From Mycolicibacterium xanthum (GTDB lineage: Bacteria > Actinomycetota > Actinomycetes > Mycobacteriales > Mycobacteriaceae): 64,000 nt of DNA. Within the stretch, counting starts at the first letter, position 1. The number at the start of each line of letters is the position of its first letter. Location of the stretch: contig NZ_JAIFZS010000001.1 in the NCBI RefSeq assembly GCF_019710635.1, forward strand, positions 310,001-374,000, written 5' to 3'. Of this stretch, positions 1 through 9,745 are shown piece after piece. The translations under genes and the position numbers were made by a program. The notes beneath the pieces were generated by a model. It searched no databases. It saw nothing but the letters and a program-made list of their open reading frames with translations, and had not been told where the DNA came from.

Positions 1-390
1 GAACCGCCGGCCGAGTTCGACAGGGGATTCTGGGTCAGCCCGACCCTGTTCACCGATGTCGACAATGCGATGACGATCGCGCAGGAGGAGATCTTCGGCC
101 CGGTGCTCGCGGTCATCCCCTACAAGGACGACGACGACGCCGTGCGGATCGCCAACGACAGCGTCTACGGCCTGGCCGGCAACGTCGTATCCGCCTCACT
201 GGAGCGCTCACTGGCCATCGCCGGCCGGTTGCGCGCGGGATTCATCGGCCTCAACGGCACCGTCGGCTACGGCGCCGACACCCCGTTCGGCGGATACAAG
301 GACAGCGGTGTCGGGCGGCAGAACGGTGTCATCGGATTCGAGCAGTACACCGAAGTCAAATCGGTTGCCTACCCGGCCGAGCAGGCCTAG
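1..390 (+). CDS. Aldehyde dehydrogenase, C-terminal fragment cut by window edge
   Basis: Open from the first base in frame 1 to a TAG at 388-390, so the N-terminal three quarters lie outside the window. The visible 129 residues carry the C-terminal ALDH landmarks: QEEIFGPVL, the conserved segment after the catalytic domain, and FGGYKDSGVGRQNG near the end. The catalytic Cys and Glu are upstream and cannot be checked. The family oxidises aldehydes to acids with NAD(P)+. It lies 18 bases before a P450 gene on the same strand, so it probably belongs to the same oxidative operon, finishing what the P450 and SDR start. Confidence 0.9.
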   Translation, partial: EPPAEFDRGFWVSPTLFTDVDNAMTIAQEEIFGPVLAVIPYKDDDDAVRIANDSVYGLAGNVVSASLERSLAIAGRLRAGFIGLNGTVGYGADTPFGGYKDSGVGRQNGVIGFEQYTEVKSVAYPAEQA

Positions 391-408
391 CAGCCCAAGG
401 AGGAAGCT

Positions 409-1632
409 TTGCCCCAGCTATTCGACGACCTCGAGGACTTCGGGTCGTTCGACGACGCAGTGTCCGGCGACGTCCGCGATCCGTTTCCCGAACTGGCTCG
501 CCTGCGGCGGGAGGAGCCGATCCAGCGGATCGACACGTCGGTGATGCCCGGCGAGGAGGGCAAGCCGGTCTTCATCGTGTACCGCTACGAGGACGCGCAG
601 CAGATGCTGCGGGACAACGTGACGTTCTCCTCGTCCGGCGTCATCGCCGCCTTCGGACCGGTGCTCGGCGAACGCGTCATGCTTGGCATGGACGAACCCG
701 TGCACGGCCGGCTGCGCAGCCTGGTATCGAAGGCCTTCACCCAGAAGTCGTTGGCGCGCTGGGAAGACGAACTCGTCGGGCGCGTCGGCAACGAGCTCAT
801 CGACAGGTTCGCGGCCGACGGCCGCGCCGATCTGGTCAAGCAGTTCACCTTCGATTACCCGAGCCGGATCATCGCGGGCCTGTTGGGCCTGCCGGAGCAG
901 GACTACCCGCAGTTCCAGCGCTGGTCCATCTCGCTGCTGAGCTGGATTCTGAACCCCGAGCGCGGCCTGGCCGCGTCGGCGGCACTGTGCGACTACTTCG
1001 CCCCGATCCTGGAAGCCCGCCGGGCCCGGCCCGAGGACGACATGATCAGCCTGCTCGCCGATGCGCAGATCGACGGCGAAAAGCTGACCGACGAGGAGAT
1101 CTTCTCCTTCCTCCGGCTGCTGCTGCCCGCCGGGGTGGAGACGACCTACCGTGCGCTGGGCAACCTGCTGTTCGGGCTGCTCTCCGACACCGCGCAACTG
1201 GACGCGGTCCGCGCCGACCGGTCGCTGCTGCCGCAGGCGATCGAGGAGGCGGTGCGCTGGAACCCGCCGCTGCTGACCATCACGCGGACGACGACGCGCG
1301 ACACCGAGCTCGGTGGGGTGCAGATCCCGGAAGGGTGCTCGGTGCTGCCGATGCTCGGCTCCGCGAACCGCCAGGAAGATCGGTGGGACCAACCCGACGA
1401 GTTCGACATCTTCCGCACCCCCAAGAGCAATCTCGGCTGGGGCTACGGTGTGCACGTCTGCCTCGGCATGCACCTGGCCCGCCTGGAGATGCGCATCGCC
1501 GTCAACCTGCTGCTGGACCGGCTGCCGAATCTGCGCCTGGATCCCGACGGCGACGACCCGCACATCCGCGGCCAGGTCTTCCGGTCGCCGACCTCGCTGC
1601 CCGTGCTGTTCGATCCAAGGAGCGCTGCGTGA
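409..1632 (+). CDS. Cytochrome P450 (first of three in the left cluster)
   Basis: A 407-residue soluble bacterial-type P450. The start is a TTG at 409, chosen because AAGGAGG lies at 397-403, five bases upstream. Landmarks: I-helix oxygen-activation motif AGVETT near residue 244, an ExxR in EEAVRW near 280, and the heme loop GWGYGVHVCLG with ligand Cys about residue 351. The first position of the loop is Trp where Phe is usual. It overlaps the next P450 by four bases (GTGA), implying translational coupling. P450s use electrons from a ferredoxin to hydroxylate their substrate; the substrate is unknown. No ferredoxin gene is adjacent, so electrons must come from elsewhere. Confidence 0.93.
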   Translation: MPQLFDDLEDFGSFDDAVSGDVRDPFPELARLRREEPIQRIDTSVMPGEEGKPVFIVYRYEDAQQMLRDNVTFSSSGVIAAFGPVLGERVMLGMDEPVHGRLRSLVSKAFTQKSLARWEDELVGRVGNELIDRFAADGRADLVKQFTFDYPSRIIAGLLGLPEQDYPQFQRWSISLLSWILNPERGLAASAALCDYFAPILEARRARPEDDMISLLADAQIDGEKLTDEEIFSFLRLLLPAGVETTYRALGNLLFGLLSDTAQLDAVRADRSLLPQAIEEAVRWNPPLLTITRTTTRDTELGGVQIPEGCSVLPMLGSANRQEDRWDQPDEFDIFRTPKSNLGWGYGVHVCLGMHLARLEMRIAVNLLLDRLPNLRLDPDGDDPHIRGQVFRSPTSLPVLFDPRSAA

Positions 1633-2915
1633 ACGGTCCCGTCGACAACCCGATCGACTACGAGTCCGTCGACTACTTCACCGACGAGTCCCTCGTTCCC
1701 GACCCGTACCCCTACTTCGACCATCTACGGTCGAAATGCCCGGTGACAGAGGCGACCCCGTTCAACGTCCTGGCGGTCACCGGCTACGCCGAGGCACTGT
1801 CGGTCTACAAGAACCCCGCGTTCTCGTCATGTGTGTCGGTGGCCGGTCCGTTCTCCGGCATGCCGATCACGCCGGGGGACAGCGACGATGTGAGCGATCT
1901 GATCGAGCAGTACCGCGCCGCGGTACCGATGGCGGAGCACATCACCTCGCAGGACCCACCGTTGCACACCCGAACCCGGAGCCTGTTGAGCAGGCTGATC
2001 ACGCCCAAGCGCCTCAAGGAGAACGAGGACTTCATGTGGCGGCTGGCCGATCAGCAGCTCGACACGTTCATCGACCGCGGTGCGGCCGAGTTCCTGGCCG
2101 ACTACGCAAAGCCGTTCTCGGCGCTGGTGATCGCCGACCTGCTCGGTGTGCCCGACGAGGTCCACCAGGAGTTCAAGGAGGTTTTCGCCCTGGAGACGGT
2201 CGGCGAGCTGGGCAAGGAGGCGCCGACGACACACAATCCGTTGGAGTGGCTGAACGAGAAGTTCCACGGCTACATCGACGATCGCAGGCGTTCGCCGCGC
2301 GACGATGTGCTGACCGAACTGGCGCAGGCCAAGCATGAGGACGGCTCGACTCCCGACATCGAGGATGTGATCAACCTGTCGACGTTCCTGTTCGCCGCCG
2401 GAACCGAGACGACGACGAAGCTGGTGAGTTCCGCGGTGCGGATCATGGCGGACAATGCGGGGTACGAAGAGATGCTGCGCCGGGACCGCAGCAAGATCCC
2501 GGCCTTCCTCGAGGAGACGCTGCGGCTGGAGAGCCCGGTGCAATCCCACTTCCGGATGGCGCGCACCTCGACGACCATCGGTGACGTGGACGTCCCGGCC
2601 GGCACCACCGTCATGGTGTTGCCCGGGGCATGCAATCGCGACGGAAGAAAGTTCGATGCGCCCAACGAGTTCCAGCCCGACCGGTCGAACGTGCGCGAGC
2701 AGATCGCCTTTATCCGGGGTGCGCACTCCTGTCCGGGAGCCCCGCTGGCACGCTCCGAGGGCCGGATCTCACTGGAACGCATCCTCGACCGGATGAAGCA
2801 CATCACGATCTCCGAAGAACATCACGGACCCATCGGGGACCGGCGGTACACCTATGAACCGTCGTTCATCATGCGCGGCCTCAGCGAACTCCACATCACG
2901 TTCAACCGCACCTGA
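1629..2915 (+). CDS. Cytochrome P450 (second of three)
   Basis: A 428-residue P450 starting at GTG 1629, which overlaps the stop of the preceding P450 (GTGA). I-helix motif AAGTETT near residue 257, ExxR in EETLRL, and heme loop FIRGAHSCPGAPLAR with ligand Cys about residue 368. The CPGAPLAR form marks a different subfamily from the P450 upstream, so this is not a tandem duplication. Ile replaces the usual Gly after the loop Phe. Coupled translation of two dissimilar P450s suggests successive or alternative oxidations on one substrate. Confidence 0.93.
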   Translation: MNGPVDNPIDYESVDYFTDESLVPDPYPYFDHLRSKCPVTEATPFNVLAVTGYAEALSVYKNPAFSSCVSVAGPFSGMPITPGDSDDVSDLIEQYRAAVPMAEHITSQDPPLHTRTRSLLSRLITPKRLKENEDFMWRLADQQLDTFIDRGAAEFLADYAKPFSALVIADLLGVPDEVHQEFKEVFALETVGELGKEAPTTHNPLEWLNEKFHGYIDDRRRSPRDDVLTELAQAKHEDGSTPDIEDVINLSTFLFAAGTETTTKLVSSAVRIMADNAGYEEMLRRDRSKIPAFLEETLRLESPVQSHFRMARTSTTIGDVDVPAGTTVMVLPGACNRDGRKFDAPNEFQPDRSNVREQIAFIRGAHSCPGAPLARSEGRISLERILDRMKHITISEEHHGPIGDRRYTYEPSFIMRGLSELHITFNRT

Positions 2916-2927
2916 CCACACCCCTTT

Positions 2928-2990
2928 CGCCGAACTGGCATTCCGGCGGCGAAACAGCGAGTAGGGGCCTGCTGGAATGCCATTTCGGCG
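2928..2990. repeat. 20-base inverted repeat between P450 and SDR
   Basis: Arms at 2928-2947 and 2971-2990 match at 18 of 20 positions when one is reverse-complemented, around a 23-base spacer. The left arm also contains a smaller inverted pair, TTTCGCCG at 2925-2932 and CGGCGAAA at 2946-2953. It lies 13 bases after the P450 stop and ends 23 bases before the SDR start. No T-run follows, so it could be a factor-independent mycobacterial terminator, a processing hairpin, an operator, or a dispersed intergenic repeat. Confidence 0.7.
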
Positions 2991-3013
2991 GAGATGATCG
3001 AACGAGGAGTCAC

Positions 3014-3892
3014 ATGGCCGGGAAGCTCGACGGCAAGGTCGCATTCATCACCGGAGCGGCGCGCGGGCAGGGGCGAGCGCACGCGATCGCGATGGCGAGG
3101 GAGGGCGCCGACATCATCGCCGTCGACATCTGCCGCGACATCCCCACCAATCCCTATCCGCTCGCCACGCCCGACGATCTCGCCGAGACCGAGCGGGCCG
3201 TCAAGGAGACCGGCCGCCGCATCGTCGCGCGCATCGCCGACGTCCGGGAACGCCACGAACTGCGGGACGCCGCCGACGCCGGGGTGGCCGACCTGGGCAG
3301 GATCGACATCGTCGTCGCCAACGCCGGCATTCTCCCGATGGCGATGGGCAAGCCGGACCCGATGCAGTTCGTCGACGCGTCCGACGTCGACCTGTTCGGG
3401 GTGATGAACACCGTCGCGGTCGCGCTCCCGCACCTTCCCGACGGAGCGTCGATCATCGTCACCGGCTCTACCGCGGGCATGATCCGGGGCACCACCGGCA
3501 ATCCGAACATGGGACCCGGCGGGGCGGGCTACGGGTGGAGCAAGCGCATCGTCATGGAATACGTCGACGAGATGTGTCTTCACCTCGCGCCCAGGATGAT
3601 TCGGGTCAACGCCATCCACCCGACGAACTGCAACACCCATCTGCTGCAGAACGACGGGATGTACAGCATGTTCCGGCCCGATCTGACCGCCGAGGGCAAG
3701 AAGGCCACCCGGGAGGATGCCGAACCGCTGTTCACGATCTTCCAGGCGATGCCGATCCCGTACATCGAACCCGAGGACACGGCCAACCTCGGCGTATTCC
3801 TGGCCAGCGACGACAGCCGCTACATCACCGGACAGCACATCCGGGTCGACGCCGGGTCGCTGCTGAAGTGGCCCAACGGGCCCGGGGGATAG
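3014..3892 (+). CDS. SDR-family oxidoreductase, mycofactocin-coupled type
   Basis: A 292-residue classical short-chain dehydrogenase. The nucleotide loop TGAARGQG is at about residues 14-21, NAG near 104, the catalytic Ser in VTGSTAG and the YGWSK (YxxxK) pair near 175. After the second strand there is an insert (NPYPLATPDDLAETERAVKE) and the C-terminal half is long. This insertion pattern is the hallmark of SDRs that hold NAD tightly and recycle it through the redox cofactor mycofactocin rather than free NAD. The likely reaction is oxidation of an alcohol made by the flanking P450s. Preceded by CGAACGAGGAGTCAC, a good ribosome site. Cofactor assignment is inferred from the insert. Confidence 0.88.
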   Translation: MAGKLDGKVAFITGAARGQGRAHAIAMAREGADIIAVDICRDIPTNPYPLATPDDLAETERAVKETGRRIVARIADVRERHELRDAADAGVADLGRIDIVVANAGILPMAMGKPDPMQFVDASDVDLFGVMNTVAVALPHLPDGASIIVTGSTAGMIRGTTGNPNMGPGGAGYGWSKRIVMEYVDEMCLHLAPRMIRVNAIHPTNCNTHLLQNDGMYSMFRPDLTAEGKKATREDAEPLFTIFQAMPIPYIEPEDTANLGVFLASDDSRYITGQHIRVDAGSLLKWPNGPGG

Positions 3893-3942
3893 CCGGTTTC
3901 GCGTATGCAAAAGGTGCCTTTCGGCCCTGGAGAGGAGCGGCA

Positions 3943-4044
3943 ATGGGAGCGGTGATCATGCTGGGCACGTTGTTCGGCCTGATCGTGCTGATTTTCGCGC
4001 TGGTGCTGTATTTCGATCCCGAAGCGCGGGATCGGCATCGGTGA
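3943..4044 (+). CDS. 33-residue single-span membrane peptide
   Basis: A short open frame from ATG 3943 with a strong ribosome site (GGAGAGGAG at 3929-3937). The product is one hydrophobic helix (residues 4-24, rich in Leu, Ile, Val, Phe) followed by an acidic-basic tail DPEARDRHR. The 12-base block CTGGAGAGGAGC upstream is repeated at 4066-4077 before the next gene. It may be a small partner of the membrane protein encoded next. Unrecognised; support comes from the ribosome site, the clean helix and its place in a same-strand cluster. Confidence 0.55.
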   Translation: MGAVIMLGTLFGLIVLIFALVLYFDPEARDRHR

Positions 4045-4082
4045 CTGCCCGCTGCGACGAGCTCTCTGGAGAGGAGCCATCG

Positions 4083-4106
4083 ATGAAGATCAGACGGCAC
4101 CGATGA
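4083..4106 (+). CDS. Seven-codon leader frame overlapping the next start
   Basis: ATG at 4083, six bases after GGAGAGGAGC, opens a seven-residue frame (MKIRRHR) whose TGA overlaps the ATG of the following gene (ATGA at 4103-4106). The strong ribosome site belongs to this mini-frame, not directly to the membrane protein gene, so the latter may depend on termination-reinitiation. It could also be accidental. Confidence 0.4.
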   Translation: MKIRRHR

Positions 4107-4891
4107 GCACCGGCCTGACTCCGGTGATGATCGCGGGGCTGTGCTTCGCCTATGTCGGCGGCGTCGCATTTCTCGCGGTGGGCGTGTACCTCAGCATCCG
4201 CCGGGGGCGTATCCATCCGCTGCTGCTGGTGTCCATTGCAGCGATCTCGTTCTCGTGGATCGAAGCGCCCTACGACTGGGCGATGTACGCGCAGTTCCCG
4301 CCGGCGCTGCCGCGGATGCCGTCGTGGTGGCCGCTGAACATGACGTGGGGTGGTGGGCTGCCGTCGGCGGTCCCGATCGGCTACATCTCCTACTTCGTGC
4401 TTCCCGCCGTCGTCGGTGCGGCGCTCGGCCGGCGACTGGTCCGGCGATTCGGCTGGCGCAGGCCGCAGAGCCTGTTGGTGGTCGGTCTGATCGTCGGTTT
4501 CTGCTGGGCGCTGTTCTTCAACGCGGTCGTCGGCGCCCGGCTCGGTGTCTTCTACTACGGCTATGTGATCCCCGGGCTGGCGATCTTCGAGGGAAGCAGG
4601 CATCAGTATCCGATCTACGACGCGATCGCGATGGGTGTGCAGATGATGGTCTTCACGTACCTGCTCGGCAGGACGGACTCGCAGGGCCGCAACGTGATCG
4701 AGGTGTGGGCCGACCGGCACTCGGCGAGCCGGCTCGGGTCGGCGCTGCTGTCGATCGTCGCCGTCGTCATTGTCGGGCACGCGTTCTACGCGGCGGTGTT
4801 CGCTCCGCACCTGGCCACGAAGCTCGGCGGCTTCGTCACCGAGGGGCCCTCCGAGCAGCTGTTCCCGGGAATCCCGAACCAACCGAGATAG
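4103..4891 (+). CDS. Multi-span membrane protein, AveC-like family
   Basis: A 262-residue protein with about six to seven hydrophobic segments (first at residues 8-31), SWIEAPYDWAMYAQ near 50, and a TM-rich second half. It resembles the AveC-like family named after the spirocyclase/dehydratase of avermectin biosynthesis, which is often found beside P450s in mycobacteria; that assignment is from memory of the family. Start ATG 4103 overlaps a seven-codon leader frame. The next P450 follows eight bases after its stop, so it is embedded in the operon and may present or modify a lipophilic P450 substrate in the membrane. Confidence 0.7.
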   Translation: MSTGLTPVMIAGLCFAYVGGVAFLAVGVYLSIRRGRIHPLLLVSIAAISFSWIEAPYDWAMYAQFPPALPRMPSWWPLNMTWGGGLPSAVPIGYISYFVLPAVVGAALGRRLVRRFGWRRPQSLLVVGLIVGFCWALFFNAVVGARLGVFYYGYVIPGLAIFEGSRHQYPIYDAIAMGVQMMVFTYLLGRTDSQGRNVIEVWADRHSASRLGSALLSIVAVVIVGHAFYAAVFAPHLATKLGGFVTEGPSEQLFPGIPNQPR

Positions 4892-4899
4892 GCAACACC

Positions 4900-6105
4900 G
4901 TGACCACCGACCCCGCCGTCGAGCTGTACTACGACCCGTTCGACTACGCCATCGACGACGATCCCTACCCGGTGTGGCAGCGGATGCGCGCCGAAGCGCC
5001 CTTGTACTACAACGAGAAGTACAACTTCTTCGCGCTGAGTCGCCATGACGATGTCGCAGAAGCGCTTCCGGACTGGCAGACCTATCGGTCCGGGCGGGGC
5101 ACCACCGCCGACATCCTGTTCAGCGGGATCGAGGTGCCGCCCGGCATTCTGCTGTTCGAGGACCCGCCGCTGCACGACCTGCACCGGCGGCTGCTGTCGC
5201 GCGTGTTCACGCCCCGCCGGATGCTCGCCGTGGAGGATCTGGTGCGCGAGTTCTGCTCGACTGCCCTGGATCCCCTGATCGGCACCGAGGGGTTCGACTT
5301 CGTCGCCGATCTCGGCGCCTTCATGCCGATGCGCACCATCGGCTATCTGTTGGGTATCCCCGAGGAGGGACAGCAGCAGATCCGGGATCTCAACGACGCC
5401 CTCATCGCGGTCGCTGCCGAGCAGGGCGACTCCGGCGATATCAGCCCGACGGTCTTCCAGCAGTCGATCGCGATGTTCGCCGACTACATCGAATGGCGCG
5501 CGTCGCACCCGTCCGAGGACCTGATGACCGAGTTGCTCAATGCCGAGGTGGAAGAAACGGACGGAACCCGTCGTCCGCTGGAACGCACCGAGGTTCTGGC
5601 CTACACCGCGATGATCGCCGGCGCCGGCAACGAGACCACCGCCAGGCTCATCGGATTCATCGGCGAACAGCTCGCGTTACATCCCGACCAACGTCACGAA
5701 CTCGCCGCCGATCCTTCGCTGATTCCGGCGGCCGTGGAGGAGACGCTGCGCTACGAGGCGCCGTCGCCGGTGCAGGCGCGTTACGTCGCCCGGGATGTCG
5801 AACTCTACGGGCGCGACGTGCCGGAGGGGTCCTACATGTTGTTGCTCAACGGTTCGGCCAACCGCGACGAGTCACGCTTCGCCGATCCCGATCGCTTCGA
5901 CATCCACCGGACCGGAGGGCATCTGAGCTTCGGCCAGGGGCTGCACTTCTGCCTCGGCGCGGCGCTGGCTCGGCTCGAGGCCCGGGTGGCGTTCGAGGAA
6001 GTTCTCGCGAGGTGGACCGACTGGAACGTCGACTACAACAACGCGAGCAGAGCCCGGACATCCAGCGTGCGTGGCTGGGCGCGGCTTCCGGTGCACACTG
6101 GGTGA
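4900..6105 (+). CDS. Cytochrome P450 (third of the left cluster)
   Basis: A 401-residue P450 from GTG 4900. Motifs: I-helix AGAGNETT near residue 240, ExxR in EETLRYEAP near 284, heme loop SFGQGLHFCLG with ligand Cys about residue 351. The N-terminus YDPFDYAIDDDPYPVWQRMR is the usual mycobacterial P450 opening and closely resembles that of the P450 at 46189. It is the last gene of the rightward cluster; its end is seven bases from the convergent XRE regulator gene. Confidence 0.93.
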   Translation: MTTDPAVELYYDPFDYAIDDDPYPVWQRMRAEAPLYYNEKYNFFALSRHDDVAEALPDWQTYRSGRGTTADILFSGIEVPPGILLFEDPPLHDLHRRLLSRVFTPRRMLAVEDLVREFCSTALDPLIGTEGFDFVADLGAFMPMRTIGYLLGIPEEGQQQIRDLNDALIAVAAEQGDSGDISPTVFQQSIAMFADYIEWRASHPSEDLMTELLNAEVEETDGTRRPLERTEVLAYTAMIAGAGNETTARLIGFIGEQLALHPDQRHELAADPSLIPAAVEETLRYEAPSPVQARYVARDVELYGRDVPEGSYMLLLNGSANRDESRFADPDRFDIHRTGGHLSFGQGLHFCLGAALARLEARVAFEEVLARWTDWNVDYNNASRARTSSVRGWARLPVHTG

Positions 6106-6112
6106 CGCTGGG

Positions 6113-7006
6113 TCAGCCGGGTGCCGCCGCCCGCTCCGAGGGCAGATTCTCCTGGCTGGCCGCCCAGGACGCCAGCAGCTTGAGCCCGTCGGCGGTAGGG
6201 GTGCCCGCTGCGGCGGTGTAGATGTTGAGCTGCAACCCGGGCTCGGCCGGAAGCTCCATCGCCTCGAAGTCGAGATCGAGCTGACCCACCACCGGATGCC
6301 GCAGTCGCTTGCGGCCCGACCGGTGGAACCGGACGTCCTGCGAGGCCCAGCGCTGGCGGAACAACTCACTGCGGGTGGACAATTCACCGACCAAAGCGAT
6401 CAGTTCCTCGTCGTTCGGGTTGCGGCCGGCCTCCATCCGCAGCATCGCCGCGGCGTCACGGGCAACCTGGTCGTAGTCGACGAAGAACTCCTCGGCCTCC
6501 ACCGGATTCAAGTAGACGAACCGGGTGGTGTTGGCCAGCCGGCGCGGATCGGCCAGCACCGGCGAGTACAACGCGCGGGCCAGCTGATTCATCGCCAGCA
6601 CGTCGTGGCGGCCGTTGCGGATCCAGGCCGGGGCGTCGGTGATCGCGTCGAGAACCTGCTGCAGTGCCGGGCGGATGGTGGCGGTGGTCTTCCGTTGGCG
6701 GCGGCCCCGCCCCGATCCCGACTCGCGGGCGAGTGCGAACAGGTGGTCACGTTCGGCTTCGTCGAGTTGCAGCGCCGAGGCCAGCGAGTCCAGCACGCCC
6801 TCTGACGCGCCCGCGAGGCTGCCGCGCTCCATTCGTACGTAGTAGTCGACCGACACGCCCGCGAGCATCGCCACCTCCTCGCGGCGCAACCCCTTGACCC
6901 GTCGATTGCCACCGTAGGCGGGCAGGCCGGACTGTTCGGGGCTCAGGCGGGCGCGCCGCGAGCTCAGGAACTCGCGGATCTCGCTGCGCAGGTCGATCGT
7001 GCCCAT
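6113..7006 (-). CDS. XRE/MmyB-type transcriptional regulator
   Basis: A 297-residue protein with an N-terminal helix-turn-helix (VKGLRREEVAMLAGVSVDYY at about residues 38-57, then RMERG) and a C-terminal MmyB-like ligand-binding region (WIRNGRHDVLAMNQLARALY, VAMLRM-type helices). This LRREEVAxLAGVSxxYYxRxE signature is typical of actinobacterial regulators that bind small ligands or lipids. Start ATG 7006. The closest promoter-bearing neighbour is the MFS transporter just upstream on the same strand, which it may control. Confidence 0.88.
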   Translation of the reverse strand: MGTIDLRSEIREFLSSRRARLSPEQSGLPAYGGNRRVKGLRREEVAMLAGVSVDYYVRMERGSLAGASEGVLDSLASALQLDEAERDHLFALARESGSGRGRRQRKTTATIRPALQQVLDAITDAPAWIRNGRHDVLAMNQLARALYSPVLADPRRLANTTRFVYLNPVEAEEFFVDYDQVARDAAAMLRMEAGRNPNDEELIALVGELSTRSELFRQRWASQDVRFHRSGRKRLRHPVVGQLDLDFEAMELPAEPGLQLNIYTAAAGTPTADGLKLLASWAASQENLPSERAAAPG

Positions 7007-7083
7007 GACTCCACGGTAGGCGGGGCGGCCCGGCCGTGGGGAGTACTGCGGATACCCCGCGCCAAGGGTGTGCCGCGCGCTCG

Positions 7084-9486
<2,403 letters not shown>

Positions 9487-9505
9487 CCGGAAGCGAGGAG
9501 ACACC

Positions 9506-9689
9506 GTGAAAGCGGCAATCTTCAACGGGCCAGGCAAGATCGACGTGAGCGAACGCCCCCGACCCGACGATCCAACCGGGCAAGGTCTTCTATTTCACCA
9601 CCGACCTCGACGGCATCGCCGAGGCCTACGCCACGATGGACGAGCGGCGCGCCATCAAGTCGCTGATCAAGGTCGGCGGCCCGCGCTGA
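9506..9689 (+). pseudogene. Zn-dependent alcohol dehydrogenase remnant with internal deletion
   Basis: GTG 9506, with AGCGAGGAG upstream, opens the N-terminus of a medium-chain alcohol dehydrogenase: MKAAIFNGPGKIDVSERPRP. After about 21 codons the frame loses homology; from about 9572, in another frame, the sequence reads IQPGKVFYFTTDLDGIAEAY then MDERRAIKSLIKVGGPR and a TGA at 9687-9689, which is the typical C-terminus of the same family. Around 300 central codons, including both zinc sites and the Rossmann fold, are missing. This is a nonfunctional scar of one deletion. Confidence 0.85.
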
Positions 9690-9732
9690 CGCCCCGGCCA
9701 ACGGGGCGGCATCGACGGTCACGAGGATTTCC

Positions 9733-9745
9733 TACACTGACCCCG
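9733..9745 (+). promoter_or_regulatory. Candidate -10 for leaderless CoA transferase mRNA
   Basis: TACACT at 9733-9738 fits the mycobacterial -10 consensus TANNNT and is followed by only six bases before the GTG start at 9745. There is no ribosome site, so transcription would begin at the start codon. A weak -35 (TCGACG at about 9712) has short spacing. Confidence 0.5.

Noticed and set aside
418-1563. Long minus-strand frame opposite the first P450
   Set aside because: Mirror frame of a high-GC gene; Gln/Arg/Val-rich product with no domain, while the plus strand has all P450 motifs.
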